A stretch of 64,000 bases of DNA from JALOAD01 sp023228995 [NCBI: Candidatus Muiribacterium halophilum] (GTDB lineage: Bacteria > Muiribacteriota > Muiribacteriia > Muiribacteriales). The stretch is taken from NCBI GenBank assembly GCA_023228995.1, contig JALOAD010000002.1, positions 62,001 to 126,000 of the forward strand, read 5' to 3'. Of this stretch, positions 16,155 through 27,900 are shown in pieces. Both the position numbers and the translations under genes were made by a program. How positions within the stretch are numbered: the stretch's first letter is position 1; each line of letters begins with the position of its first letter. A model generated the notes under the pieces. It did not search any database and was not told the origin of the DNA. It was given only the letters and a program-made list of their open reading frames with translations.

Positions 16155-19100
16155 ATGCGTAAAACATTGTTAATATTAATATTAATGCTATTTTCTATAT
16201 ATTCTTTTGCTGTAACTACTGTAAGTTCATTTAATGTAAATAATCCTTCTGATAATGATGGTATATATCCTGGAAATACTTCTGTTGAATTAGTAATAAG
16301 AGATTCTAATGTCAGTATGACAGGTACTATTAATGTTAATCCAGCCTTGCCAGCGGGTGGAACAGCAAATCTAAATGATACTGATGGAAATGGATTGTAT
16401 TCTATAGAAGGAATAGCTGACAATAGAATTCCTACAGCAGATCTTATAGAAGGAACTTATACTGTAACAGTAAATATTTCTGGAAGTTCTCAAGTTATTT
16501 ATTATTTGAAAATTGATAAAACTAATCCTGTTATATCTAATGTTTCTCTTAAATCCACTCATCCAGGAGATATAGAAAGAGAAAAGTATTTTACGCTTAC
16601 TGACAATGTTGTTCTTAAAGCTGATATAACTGACACAAATATTGATATATCAGGAATTAAAGCAAATCTTTCTGTTATAACAGGCAATGCTGGTGATAAT
16701 CAAAAAGCTCCTGATTCTTTAATTGGAAACACTGCAACATGGAGTGTTTATGTAGCTAATCCGATTTCTGATGGTTTAAAAAAAGTAAATATAACTGCAA
16801 TTGATAAGGCAGACAATGAAAGAATAAATAATAATTCAGAAATAATTGCAGATTTTTCTGAACTTACAACTCCTGTAACTTTGACTTCTCCTGCTAATAA
16901 TATATATATAAATGAGAAAAGACCGAGTTTTTCATGGAATGATATTGGAAGTGACGAAAAACAATATATACTTCAAATATCTCCTAATGTTAATTTTGCA
17001 AATATTCTTCAAGAAAAAATAATTTTAAACACTGATTCTTCATATAATGTGCAGATTGATACAGATCTTGCAGATGGTTCATATTATTGGCAGGTTTATG
17101 CAAAAGATGGGGTTTATCATGAATCGCCTCATACAAGTCCAGGTAATCCTACGACTAATCACAGATTAATTAATATTGATACAGCAAGTCCGATTATTTT
17201 ATGGGTTAAGAGTTTTGTTGGTACAGATGAAGATAATTCTTATGGTGCTGGTGATATTGTAAGTATTCAAGTAAAAGAAGCTACTACAGCTAATTATAAT
17301 AAAACGCTTAATATTCATTCTAATTCTACTAGTTATGATCTTAGCCCAAATCCAAATGATATATCTTTTGATGGAATGGGTCTTTACACTTATGAATGGA
17401 ATACTTCGGGTGTTGGAGATGCTACAGATTATACTATTACATGGACACTTACAGATACTGCTGGAAATGTTGCTACAAACAATTCTCTTGTTATTTCAAT
17501 AGATGCTTTAGCACCTGGCAAAGTTACTCAATTATTACCAGCTAATAATGCTAAAGTTAATACAGCTCTTCCACAATTCACTTGGCAGGATTTAGGTCAG
17601 GATGAAGAAAAATATATATTAGAAGTTGATGATAATAACAATTTTTTATCTCTTGAAACACTTGCTGGAGCAGATAATATTGGAAAAGACACAACTTCTT
17701 ATACGATTTTAGCAGGTTCTGAGCTTTTAGAAAAAACTTATTATTGGAGAATTTATGCAGTAGATGCTCAGGGTAATTTTAATTCATCTACAGCTGATAT
17801 AAGAAATTTTACAGTTGATATAACTGCTCCGACTATTGTTTCAGTTAATCCGGCTGATTCTGCGATAAATATACCTGTAACAACTAATATTGAAATTGTT
17901 TTTAGTGAAGCTCTTAATGAAACTACTGTTAATAATACTAATATAAAGCTTGAAAGAAACGATTCGGGAATTTATACAGAAGAAAATTCAGCAATATCTT
18001 ATTCTTCAACTTCAGGATATAAAGTTATTATTAATCCAGATAATTCTTTAAGATATTCACAAGAATACAGAATAACAGTAAATAATCAGGTTTCAGATTT
18101 GGCTGGAAATACTACTCTTGCTAATTCTTATTATACTTTTACAACTCAAAATCTTTTAACTATGACAAATTTTCAAGCAATAGATAATCCAAAAGATATT
18201 GGCGGTAAATTTAAAATTACATGGACAAGTTTACAATCTTTATCTGATTTTGAAAAATATACAATTTATTATAAGCAAGGCTCTACGCCAATAACTGAAG
18301 GTGAGCTTGATACAATTGATAAAACAGATATTATAACGATTGATTCATCAGAAATTGTATTAACGGGTTTTACTGATAATATAAATTATGTTTTTGCAAT
18401 TACAGCATCAACAACTTATGGTGCTCGTTCAGAACTTGGAAGTCAAGCTTTATCAGGTCCAGTTCAATGTCTTGATGATGCTGTTTTGTGTCAGGATGGT
18501 ACTTATGCTGAAATAAGACCGGTAAAAGTAGCTCCTTTAGCAGATGTTAATTATTCAATATATATAAAACCTTTGTTTTTAGCACAAGATGCTGGTTTTG
18601 ATAAAATGTATATTATTAAAGAAAATCACACAGATCTTGATGTTTCACAGGCAAAACTTTTTGTTGATGGTAATGAATGGATTTTAAATCCAACTCCTTT
18701 AGATAATCAGTTTTATGCTTCTATTCCTGTAGTTGATGGTGATACAATTGAAATAAAATTTGGAAAGACTATTGATTATAATGTTATAAACAATAAATCT
18801 ATTAGATTTGATTTTAAAGCAAAAACTGCTTCTACAGTAGGAATTGAGAGTGTATTTCATGTAAAAATTAATAATAGTGAAATTGGTAAAAATAAAGAAA
18901 TATTTGAAGGTTATGCAGATAATGATAATTTTAATGAAAATACTCTTAAAACAACTACAACAGAACAGATAAGTAATATAAGTGCAGAAATAAATCCGCA
19001 GTATTACGGACTTGATAAAATCTATAAAGCAACTGTAGATATAAGACCTGTAATTGAAAATGGAAATATTGGATTTAATAAAGTTATAATAGATTTTCCA

Positions 19101-22100
19101 ATAGGATATACTTTAGCTAATTTAAATTCATGGAAGATTTATAATGATAATATTTTACTTACAGATTCTGTATTCACAGCTTTAGGAAATGATACTGTAG
19201 AAATAAAAATTCCTTTTGAAATAACATATATTACACAACAAAAAGATCTTAAAATTGAATTATACATGAATTCTAATAACACTGCTGATACTCCAACAGG
19301 TTCTCAAATATCTGTATTTATTGATAATGATAAAATAACTAAAAAAATTCCCGCAAGTGCTGGTAATGCAAATAATGTAACCTCAGGTAAAGATAGTGAT
19401 TCTTTAACTATATATTCTGCAACTCCTGCAAACAATATTTTTGCAGAAATCCATCCTTTTAAAGGCGGTGTTGAAACTGAAACTCAGTATAATGTTGTGT
19501 TTTTACAACAATACAATTCAACTCAAAATACAGGTATTGATAAATTTAATATAATGCTTCCAGCTGGTTTCACAGATTTACGATTTACTTCAGGCATTGA
19601 TTTTATTAAAGGAAAAGATAGAGAATATGTTGTTTCTCAGACTTTGCCAATAGATAATACTCAAGCATTTGTTTCTATAACTTCTCCAACAGCATTAAAA
19701 TCAGGTACTCTTGAAGTTATGATTGGTGAAAAATATCAGTATAATAATGAGACTTTTGAAATTTCATTTACAGTTAAGAATCCACTTGCTGGTGGGAATT
19801 ATACAATTAGTTCAAAAGCAGGGAATAGAGATGTTAATGATACAATGGCTGTTACTGCTGCAAACATTGATGGAAATGCTTCAAACAATAATTCCCCAGA
19901 TCCTCTTGTTGTTAATATTACTTCTCCTGCTGATGAAGTTTTTGCAGAAATTACTCCTCATGTTATAAAACCTGCTGGAACTAGTGAAATCTCAGTATTT
20001 ACAAAAATAAATACCGGTACAGGTTCAGGAGTTGATACAATTATAATAAAAACCAATGGTATAAATTCTTTTGATATAAGTTCATTAGTAAGTTCTTTTA
20101 ATATTGATGGTTCTGGTTATACAGTTATAGAAAGTGGTATTCCACAAGCTTATGAAGTTCTTGCTAAAGTTGATATTAATAATAGTGATATAATAATACT
20201 TACAATTGGTGGTGCAAAAATTACTGGAAATAATAGAACTGTTGAATTTAAATTTGTAATTGAATCTTCTAATTTTGCAAATTATCCACAGGGTTCATTA
20301 TGGGAAATTAGTGCTGATGATTCTCAGGCAAGTCATAAAGTAATTGCAGAACCTGCAGATGTTGATTTAATGCCTTCTAATGGTAATAATGTATTTTTAT
20401 ATACAGGAAATTCTCTTGGAGATACTCATCCTTATGCTGAACTTTATGTTACAGATAGCTCAGGATTTGTTCATTTTGATTCAATTGTTAATGGTATAAA
20501 AGCAGGTTCAATAAGAAATAGATTTAATTACACAATAAATCCTGTTTATACTCAAAATGATATTGGTATTGACAAAATAACTATAAACACACAAACTCAT
20601 ATTATAAATGATATTACAAGTGTAAGTGTAAATATTGGTGGCGTTGAATTTACTCCGATATATGCAGGTAATCCTCAATCAGGACAAGCATTGGTGAGTT
20701 ATTTAGCTCCAACTATGGAAATAATTTTAGGTGATAGAATTTATTATGGTAATCCTACAGATTCAAGAATTTTTATTATATTTGAAGCAGATGCTCCGAC
20801 AATTCAGGATGCAGGAGTTATAATAAATTCATTTCTTGATTATACATGGCTTAATGATGCTGTAAACACGAATGCAGGAGATGCAGGAGCTTTAAATTCT
20901 ACAAAGACATTGACTGTTGTAACAAAACAATCTCCTGTAAATCATGTTTTATCTGAAATATCTCCAGCCGATGTTAATGTTTCAAGAGCTAGAGAAAAAT
21001 TTACATTAAGGTTTAAGCCAGAGATTAATGCTGTAAATAGTGGTTTTTCAAGGTTTTCAATTCAATTACCATATACTTATTCAAATCTTTATGTAAATAC
21101 TTCAAATGATGGTTTTAATCAGTCATTAGCATTAGAATGTTCTGTTAATTCTATAAAAAGTGTTCTTAATGATCCTCAAAATGAAGGTGAAGCAAGAATA
21201 ATTACTTCTGGCAATACAATTACAGTATTTCTTGCAGATAATGTATATAACAATGACGGAATCGGTACAAATTATAATAATAGTTTGTGGACATTAATTT
21301 TTTATGCTAATACTCCACAAGCTTCAGATTACATTAATAATGGAGATTTTTCTGATGATGGTAAAGATTTTATACTTACATTAGATAATAAAGCAAAACC
21401 TCTTCCTGTAATTGCAGAAGCAGGTGAAGCAGATGGTAATGTCAATACTCCGGGTACAATGACTGTAGTTTGTGCTCCGGGAGCTAAAAGTCTAATAGCT
21501 GAAGCTAAAGCGGTTTCAGTCAATGGAGTTAGTTTTATAAATAATGATATTATAAAAAACAGTGTTTCAAATAAAATATCAGTATGTTCTGTTCCAGAAA
21601 TTGATTCTACTACAAGAGGAATAAATAGGATAAAAATAACTATTCCATCTGAATTTACAAATCCATATTTTAGTGAGTTGAGAATAGATGAAAATGTTGT
21701 AACTCCTTTAAATATACCTGCTCAAATTAATGGTTTGAATTATATAGATGTCAAATTCCCATTAGTTAGTGATATATCAAAGATAAATATAGATTTTCAG
21801 GTAGATGTTAATAATATAGAAGCAAGTTCTCAAACTTTAACGGTCAAAGGTTATTATAATGATGATTCTTATGAGGTAACAGCAAGTTCTGGTAATGATA
21901 CAGGTGGAAATATTGGGACGCAATCACTATCATATAATATTATTTCAGTTCCAGCTCGTGGAGCAGTAAGTGAGATTGCTGACAATGATATTATAACATT
22001 TAAAGATATTGAAAAAACTTTTACTTTATATTTAAAACCTGAAATAACTCCTCAGGATAGTGGAATTGATACTGTAAAAATATATACACCTTCAAATTTA

Positions 22101-24272
22101 TATAAAATGCTTTCTGTAGAATCAGTTGAATGGAATAGTAGTATTCTTATTGCTTCTTCAGGAAGTCCTCAAGTTGGAGAATATTCTTATTCAATGACTG
22201 ATACATCATTAACGATTGTATCTGGTTCTCAACTTATTGAAAATAATAAACTTATTAAAATTAGTTTTAAGGTTAAAACTCCAAAATATACTGATATACC
22301 GTTGGGTAATGCTTTTTCTGGAAGTATAACATTGGCAGGTTCAGATAAATTTATAGCATTTACCCCTGGCAATGCTGAAAACTCTCAAATTTCTAATAGT
22401 TTAACAGTAAAAGTAACTTCAGTTGTAAAAACTGTTAAATCTGAAATAACTCCATCTTATGTGGTAAAAGGACAGAATAAAGTTGTGTTTGACTATTATA
22501 TTGAATCAGATATACCAGCGGATGCTATAGGATTTGATAAAATTAAACTTCCAATTCCTCAAGGTTATGTTTTAAATAATGCAAATGAACTTCATATTAC
22601 AGAAATTTCTTCAGGAAACACAATTACTTTTACAAAAGTTGCAAATCCTCCTTTAGCAGGTCAGTATTTTTACGAAATAAACGACGGATTTATGATATTT
22701 ACTTTAAATTCTTTAAATAAAATTGATTATAGTTCAAGGGTAAGAATAAGATTTTTTGCAGATGTACCAAATATGAATGTAATACAGGATATTTATGCAA
22801 TTCTTGTAAATTCCACAAGTAGTATTCAGGATAGATCTGTTGCTGGCAATGCAAATAACGATAATTCTGACTGGAATACATATACTTTATCATCAGCTTC
22901 AGCAGAAGTTAAAGAAGCAAATGCAAAAGCTTTATATATTGAAAATGGTAAATGGAAAATATCTCTTTCATTATTATTTAATACTCTTATGGATGTTGAA
23001 TCTATTGTTCCAAAAGTAATGGTAGATAATGTACAAGCTATTACTAAAGATTATATTAATAAAGATGGAGAAGGATTCTGGACAGGTAATATTTTTCTCA
23101 ATGTTTCTGATTTTAATGGTGTTATAGATATTAAAACAACTGGAGCTAAAGATACTCAAGGAAATACTGTTAATTCTTCAATACTTTCTCTTCCTGTAGA
23201 GTATGGAGTGTCAGGTTCATTGTTTATAAACCCAGTTGATTCTAAATTGTTTACAATAATAGCAAGGGTAAGTTCACAACTTCCAACAAATTATACTGTA
23301 AAAGCAGAAGTAAAAGAAACTGGATATGCTATGGAAACAGTTGCACTATCAACAGGTTTTAATAAAAGTTTGTATAATGGTATATATAGAATAAAAAGTT
23401 CAAAAAATATAACTTTGAATATAAAAATATATGATAATATTGGTAATAATGTGAATTCAGCTCCAAAAGTCGATATTTTACAAAATAACAATTCTCCGCT
23501 TTATATTACTGATAATAGTTTTATTAAAATTCAGGAAAGTAATGTAAAAATTCTTAAAGGACCTGGAAATACTGTGTTTTCACCGGATATTCCAGAAGAA
23601 CTTGAAAGAATATCAGACATAGTTACTTTTGAAAAAAGTCAGATAGTATCGTTTAAAAGTAATGAAAACCATATTAGTACTGGATTATATTTTTACGATG
23701 GACAAAAATGGATATCAGATAAAGAATATAATGGTCAAAAAGTTTTTTCTGCTGGAGTTTTTGCTGATAAAAATCCTCCTCAAATAACAAGTCTACCGGT
23801 AAAAACAAATATAAATGAGTATTCTATAAAATTATCTGACATTTCAGGAATTAGTACTGTAAGAGTATATAATGGGCAAAATCAATTCTACAGTGAAGTT
23901 ATAGACAATACAGTAAAGTTTATAATTTCGCATTATTCTCCGATTATACAGTTGAAAGCAGTAGATAATAGAGGAAATATTCTCAATGCACCAATTATTA
24001 TGAAAGCTCCAGCAGGAGCTTCAGATTTGAGAGTTTATCCTATTCCAGCAAGTAATTATGTTTGTTTTGATAATAAAACTGCTAATTCATATAGTTTAAA
24101 AATATATGATGTTTCAGGAAAAACAGTATATTCAGATAAAAATATAACAGGATATTATGTATGGGATTTAAATGATAGAAAAGGTAAAAAAGTTTCAAAT
24201 GGTATTTATTATTATAAATTAAAATATTCAGATGGAACAGAAAATAATGGAAAGATTGCTGTTTTAAATTAA
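16155..24272 (+). CDS. Giant secreted Ig-like repeat protein with FlgD-like C-terminal domain
   Basis: About 2,705 residues from ATG 16155 (GGAG 11 bp upstream; the GTG at 16146 is less likely). Residues 1-19 are a signal peptide (MRKTLLILILMLFSIYSFA). The N-terminal third has Ig/FN3-like units (SPANNIYINEKRPSFSW, LLPANNAKVNTALPQFTW) and a Big_5-type domain (NIPVTTNIEIVFSEAL). From about residue 785 to 2260 there are nine copies of a 150-185-residue unit starting (A/S)EI-P and containing SGxDKIxIxxP. The C-terminal 80 residues form a FlgD/T9SS type-A-like domain: VYPIPASNYVCF ... WDLNDRKGKKVSNGIYYYKL. It should be exported and attached to the surface or released. It is paralogous to the protease at 24979. 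Confidence 0.85.
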   Translation: MRKTLLILILMLFSIYSFAVTTVSSFNVNNPSDNDGIYPGNTSVELVIRDSNVSMTGTINVNPALPAGGTANLNDTDGNGLYSIEGIADNRIPTADLIEGTYTVTVNISGSSQVIYYLKIDKTNPVISNVSLKSTHPGDIEREKYFTLTDNVVLKADITDTNIDISGIKANLSVITGNAGDNQKAPDSLIGNTATWSVYVANPISDGLKKVNITAIDKADNERINNNSEIIADFSELTTPVTLTSPANNIYINEKRPSFSWNDIGSDEKQYILQISPNVNFANILQEKIILNTDSSYNVQIDTDLADGSYYWQVYAKDGVYHESPHTSPGNPTTNHRLINIDTASPIILWVKSFVGTDEDNSYGAGDIVSIQVKEATTANYNKTLNIHSNSTSYDLSPNPNDISFDGMGLYTYEWNTSGVGDATDYTITWTLTDTAGNVATNNSLVISIDALAPGKVTQLLPANNAKVNTALPQFTWQDLGQDEEKYILEVDDNNNFLSLETLAGADNIGKDTTSYTILAGSELLEKTYYWRIYAVDAQGNFNSSTADIRNFTVDITAPTIVSVNPADSAINIPVTTNIEIVFSEALNETTVNNTNIKLERNDSGIYTEENSAISYSSTSGYKVIINPDNSLRYSQEYRITVNNQVSDLAGNTTLANSYYTFTTQNLLTMTNFQAIDNPKDIGGKFKITWTSLQSLSDFEKYTIYYKQGSTPITEGELDTIDKTDIITIDSSEIVLTGFTDNINYVFAITASTTYGARSELGSQALSGPVQCLDDAVLCQDGTYAEIRPVKVAPLADVNYSIYIKPLFLAQDAGFDKMYIIKENHTDLDVSQAKLFVDGNEWILNPTPLDNQFYASIPVVDGDTIEIKFGKTIDYNVINNKSIRFDFKAKTASTVGIESVFHVKINNSEIGKNKEIFEGYADNDNFNENTLKTTTTEQISNISAEINPQYYGLDKIYKATVDIRPVIENGNIGFNKVIIDFPIGYTLANLNSWKIYNDNILLTDSVFTALGNDTVEIKIPFEITYITQQKDLKIELYMNSNNTADTPTGSQISVFIDNDKITKKIPASAGNANNVTSGKDSDSLTIYSATPANNIFAEIHPFKGGVETETQYNVVFLQQYNSTQNTGIDKFNIMLPAGFTDLRFTSGIDFIKGKDREYVVSQTLPIDNTQAFVSITSPTALKSGTLEVMIGEKYQYNNETFEISFTVKNPLAGGNYTISSKAGNRDVNDTMAVTAANIDGNASNNNSPDPLVVNITSPADEVFAEITPHVIKPAGTSEISVFTKINTGTGSGVDTIIIKTNGINSFDISSLVSSFNIDGSGYTVIESGIPQAYEVLAKVDINNSDIIILTIGGAKITGNNRTVEFKFVIESSNFANYPQGSLWEISADDSQASHKVIAEPADVDLMPSNGNNVFLYTGNSLGDTHPYAELYVTDSSGFVHFDSIVNGIKAGSIRNRFNYTINPVYTQNDIGIDKITINTQTHIINDITSVSVNIGGVEFTPIYAGNPQSGQALVSYLAPTMEIILGDRIYYGNPTDSRIFIIFEADAPTIQDAGVIINSFLDYTWLNDAVNTNAGDAGALNSTKTLTVVTKQSPVNHVLSEISPADVNVSRAREKFTLRFKPEINAVNSGFSRFSIQLPYTYSNLYVNTSNDGFNQSLALECSVNSIKSVLNDPQNEGEARIITSGNTITVFLADNVYNNDGIGTNYNNSLWTLIFYANTPQASDYINNGDFSDDGKDFILTLDNKAKPLPVIAEAGEADGNVNTPGTMTVVCAPGAKSLIAEAKAVSVNGVSFINNDIIKNSVSNKISVCSVPEIDSTTRGINRIKITIPSEFTNPYFSELRIDENVVTPLNIPAQINGLNYIDVKFPLVSDISKINIDFQVDVNNIEASSQTLTVKGYYNDDSYEVTASSGNDTGGNIGTQSLSYNIISVPARGAVSEIADNDIITFKDIEKTFTLYLKPEITPQDSGIDTVKIYTPSNLYKMLSVESVEWNSSILIASSGSPQVGEYSYSMTDTSLTIVSGSQLIENNKLIKISFKVKTPKYTDIPLGNAFSGSITLAGSDKFIAFTPGNAENSQISNSLTVKVTSVVKTVKSEITPSYVVKGQNKVVFDYYIESDIPADAIGFDKIKLPIPQGYVLNNANELHITEISSGNTITFTKVANPPLAGQYFYEINDGFMIFTLNSLNKIDYSSRVRIRFFADVPNMNVIQDIYAILVNSTSSIQDRSVAGNANNDNSDWNTYTLSSASAEVKEANAKALYIENGKWKISLSLLFNTLMDVESIVPKVMVDNVQAITKDYINKDGEGFWTGNIFLNVSDFNGVIDIKTTGAKDTQGNTVNSSILSLPVEYGVSGSLFINPVDSKLFTIIARVSSQLPTNYTVKAEVKETGYAMETVALSTGFNKSLYNGIYRIKSSKNITLNIKIYDNIGNNVNSAPKVDILQNNNSPLYITDNSFIKIQESNVKILKGPGNTVFSPDIPEELERISDIVTFEKSQIVSFKSNENHISTGLYFYDGQKWISDKEYNGQKVFSAGVFADKNPPQITSLPVKTNINEYSIKLSDISGISTVRVYNGQNQFYSEVIDNTVKFIISHYSPIIQLKAVDNRGNILNAPIIMKAPAGASDLRVYPIPASNYVCFDNKTANSYSLKIYDVSGKTVYSDKNITGYYVWDLNDRKGKKVSNGIYYYKLKYSDGTENNGKIAVLN

Positions 24273-24281
24273 GGGGGAAGG

Positions 24282-24959
24282 ATGAAAAAAACATTTAGTT
24301 TATGTTTCATAATAATTACATTTTTAGCATTATTATCAGGTTGTGGTTCAAGTGGAGGAGATGATTTTGGCTCAAATTCAATACTTCCAGGTAATATTAC
24401 TGGTAATTCTAATGCTTCGACTATAATAATGGAAGCAAAATCCGATATAAATACAGGAACAACATCTTCATTTAAAAATGCTCTTGAAAAACTCAATAAA
24501 CTTGAAAGTAATCCTACTTATTCACCTTCGCCAGAAGAAAAACTTCTTATAAAAACAGGTATAAAATATTGTGAAATTCAGCTTGATCAATCTCCAATCG
24601 AAAGCACAACAACATCAAGTTATCTTGAAAACATAATAACTTCATCTATAACCTCAGGAATTAAAATACCTCAAGATACTTATTATATTTTAGCATGTAG
24701 TTATTATGGTCAGAGAAATAATCAGGATGCTATTGAAATGATGAAAAATATAGGAAAAGTAAATGGTATATTTGTACCTAATTTTACCTATACAAGTGAA
24801 TTTCAAATTGCAAAAAGTGGCGATGCACATGCATTAATGGCTTTGCTTTATTATATTAATGGAGATAATTCAAATGCAATATTACAAAAATCATTTGTAA
24901 TAGATTATTCTTCAATTGGTGCAGATTATCTTGCTAAATTTCCAAATGCTGGTCTTTAA
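24282..24959 (+). CDS. Lipoprotein, TPR-like, between the giant proteins
   Basis: 225 residues after AAGGGGGAAGG. A signal peptide with lipobox LLSGC (Cys about 22) is followed by a Gly/Ser/Asp linker. The rest is helical and looks like weak TPR (EKLLIKTGIKYCEIQL, YILACSYYGQRNNQDAIEMM, ALMALLYYINGDNSNAIL). It starts 9 bp after the first giant gene and ends 19 bp before the second, so the three form one operon. It is probably a periplasmic or outer-membrane-attached accessory for secretion or assembly of the giant proteins; that is inference from position. Confidence 0.78.
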   Translation: MKKTFSLCFIIITFLALLSGCGSSGGDDFGSNSILPGNITGNSNASTIIMEAKSDINTGTTSSFKNALEKLNKLESNPTYSPSPEEKLLIKTGIKYCEIQLDQSPIESTTTSSYLENIITSSITSGIKIPQDTYYILACSYYGQRNNQDAIEMMKNIGKVNGIFVPNFTYTSEFQIAKSGDAHALMALLYYINGDNSNAILQKSFVIDYSSIGADYLAKFPNAGL

Positions 24960-24978
24960 AAAATATATGGAGGCTTAA

Positions 24979-27900
24979 ATGAAAAGAATTTTATTGATAT
25001 TTATTCTTATAATAAGTAGTTTTTCTGCTTTAAGTATGCCTCCAATTCCAGGAAACAACAATTATAAAGATTATCCAGATTATAAAGTTTTAAATAAAAA
25101 TGCTAAATATGCTCCAGGTATTAATCGTGCTCAACAGGTTATAGGAAATAAATCTATTCTTGTTATAAAAGTTAGGTTTACAGATGAAGCTATGGTTACA
25201 TCAGATCCTGCAATTGTATCATTATTTGATAATGTTAAAACTTTTTATTCTGAAAATTCAAGAAATCTTACAAATCTTAATTTCACATTTACAACAATCT
25301 ATGCACTTCCTAATACTTATGCTTATTATGGAGCTGATTCTGGTGGAATAGATACTAATGTTGCTAATTATTTTATTACAGCAGCTTTATCTAATGCAGA
25401 TCCAGATGTTAATTTTAACTCTTATGATCATGTAGTTATTTTACATGCAGGTAGCGGGCAGGAAAGTGATTCAGCAGGAACAAATTCTCATTTGATATGG
25501 TCAGCTGTATATTCTGGTATAAATTACAATACAGATGATGGTATTGTTCTCCAAAGTGTTGCTATTGTCCCTGAAACTGAACTTTCAGGTTATTCAAGTT
25601 TTGGTGTTATATGTCATGAACTTGGACATGAACTTGGCAAATTGCCAGATCTTTATTCAACAAATAATTCAAATGATGGAATTGGTATATGGGGACTTAT
25701 GGGTAATGCTGGTTGGCTTGGTAATGGAAATACTCCAGGTCATTTTTGTGCATGGTCCAAAGTTCAAATGGGTTGGGTAAATCCTATAGTTAAAAGCTCA
25801 AATGAAACAAATATCAATATATATGATGATGCTTCTACAAAAACAGTAATTAAAGTTGAAAAATCACCTGGAAGTCAAGAATATTTTCTCATAGAAAATA
25901 GATATAGAAATTCAGGATATGATTCACAGCTTCCGGGCAAAGGTATTCTTATTTGGCATGTTGATGATTCACAGTCAAATAATAACAATACTTCAAGAAG
26001 ACTTGTTGCTCTTGAAGAAGCTGATGGTGGAAATGATCTTGATGTTTATAATGGAACAGGTTCTCAAAATACAGATGTTTATCCGATTGGAAACAATGTT
26101 TTTTCAGATACTTCAAATCCAAATTCAAAATGGTATGATAATTCAAGCTCGAATTTGAGGGTTTATGATATTACAGCTTCATCTTCTACTGCTTTATTGT
26201 CTATTCAACTTTCTACAATACAAGCTCCTGTTATTTCTTCTGTAACAACAGAAGATTCAGGATATATTCAAAAGACAGAGTTTAATATTGGAGAAACTGT
26301 ATATATTAAAGCTTTGCTTACATCAGGTGAATCTATTAATACAAAAACAGTTTCAATAACTGGTCCAAATTCATATTCATCAGGAGATATAGTCCTTACA
26401 ACTGTTTCTCCTTTAGAATATAATACTTCTTGGTCAAGTGTTGGAAAAGAAACTGGTACATATTCTTATACTGTTACAATTGCAAATACCGGTGGAAACG
26501 ATACTAGAACTTCAAGTTTTACAATTGTTGATCCAACACCTTCTGTTGTAACTCTTTTATCACCAGATGATAATGCAGATATTGGAACTAAATTCCCAAC
26601 TTTTAGATGGCAAGGGTTAATGAGTCAACCTGATGTATATATATTGCAAATAGATACAAGAGAAGATTTTAATTCTACATTTGCAAAAACTTTAAATGGA
26701 GATCAGACTGAATATACTCTTGAAGTGTCTGATGTTGCTCTTGTCGTAGATACTCTTTATTATTGGAGAGTCTTTGGTATTAAAGGTGGTTTTTCTTCAG
26801 TAGAAGGAGCTGTAAAAAGAACATTTACTGTTGTTATTGACGAAGCTGGTCCAGAAGTATCTCAGGTGTTTCCAACAGCTGATTCACAGGATAATCCAAT
26901 TGACACTACAGTTTTAGTTACATTTAATGAAAGTATAGATCAGGCAAGTATTACTGCTAATAGTATATATTTAAGTGTTGGTGGTAATAAAGTTAATACT
27001 TCTCTTGTTTATGATGAAAATTCAAAAACTGTAAGTATTACTGGCAATAACCCTTTTATTTATGATTCTGAATATACATTAACTGTTATTGGTGGAGAAA
27101 CTAATCCAGATTCTTTAACAGATATTTCTGGCAATAAAATGGCTGCAACATTTAATTCAAAATTTAATACTGTTAAATATCCTTCTTTACAAAATTTTAA
27201 TGTATCAGATAAACCAGGTGATGCTGGTGGTTTTTTTATTGTAAATTTTGATATACCACAAAATCCTGTTGATGTAACTGCCTATATTGAAACTGTTAAA
27301 TTTTACTATTTAAAAAAAGAAACTGAATTTCTTCAAACAGATATAGCTGCTGCAACTCTTATTACTAAAACTATGATTGAACTTGCAGGAAATACAGAAT
27401 TTGAAATAGAAATAACAGATTCTATAGATTATTTTTATGCTTTTGGTATTGAATATATTACAAAATCTGGTAAAACTTCAAAATTAGCAACTTTATCAGG
27501 TAAAAAATCTTATAATGATGCAAATATTGTCCAATATGTTAATTATGAAATACAGCCTAATGCTACTGTTTCAGGAGTCGCAACTGAATATACTCTTTGG
27601 TTGCAGCCTGTTTATTCTGATTCTTCACATACTGGATTTGATAAAATACTTATTGATGTAAGTGATTTTGCAAATATTGATAGTAGTCAAAGTATTTTTT
27701 CAATAGAAGGAAATGAATATACAAGAAGTGCAAATCCTACTGCTCAAGAATTTGATGTTATTGTTAATGGAAATACAGTTGAAGTTGTAATTGGTAATCT
27801 TATAACAAATGAAATTGCAAATAATAAAGTGATTATATTTAATTTTAAAGCAACTACTGCTGGTAATTCAGGAGAAGAAAAACAATTTAATATGGTTCTT

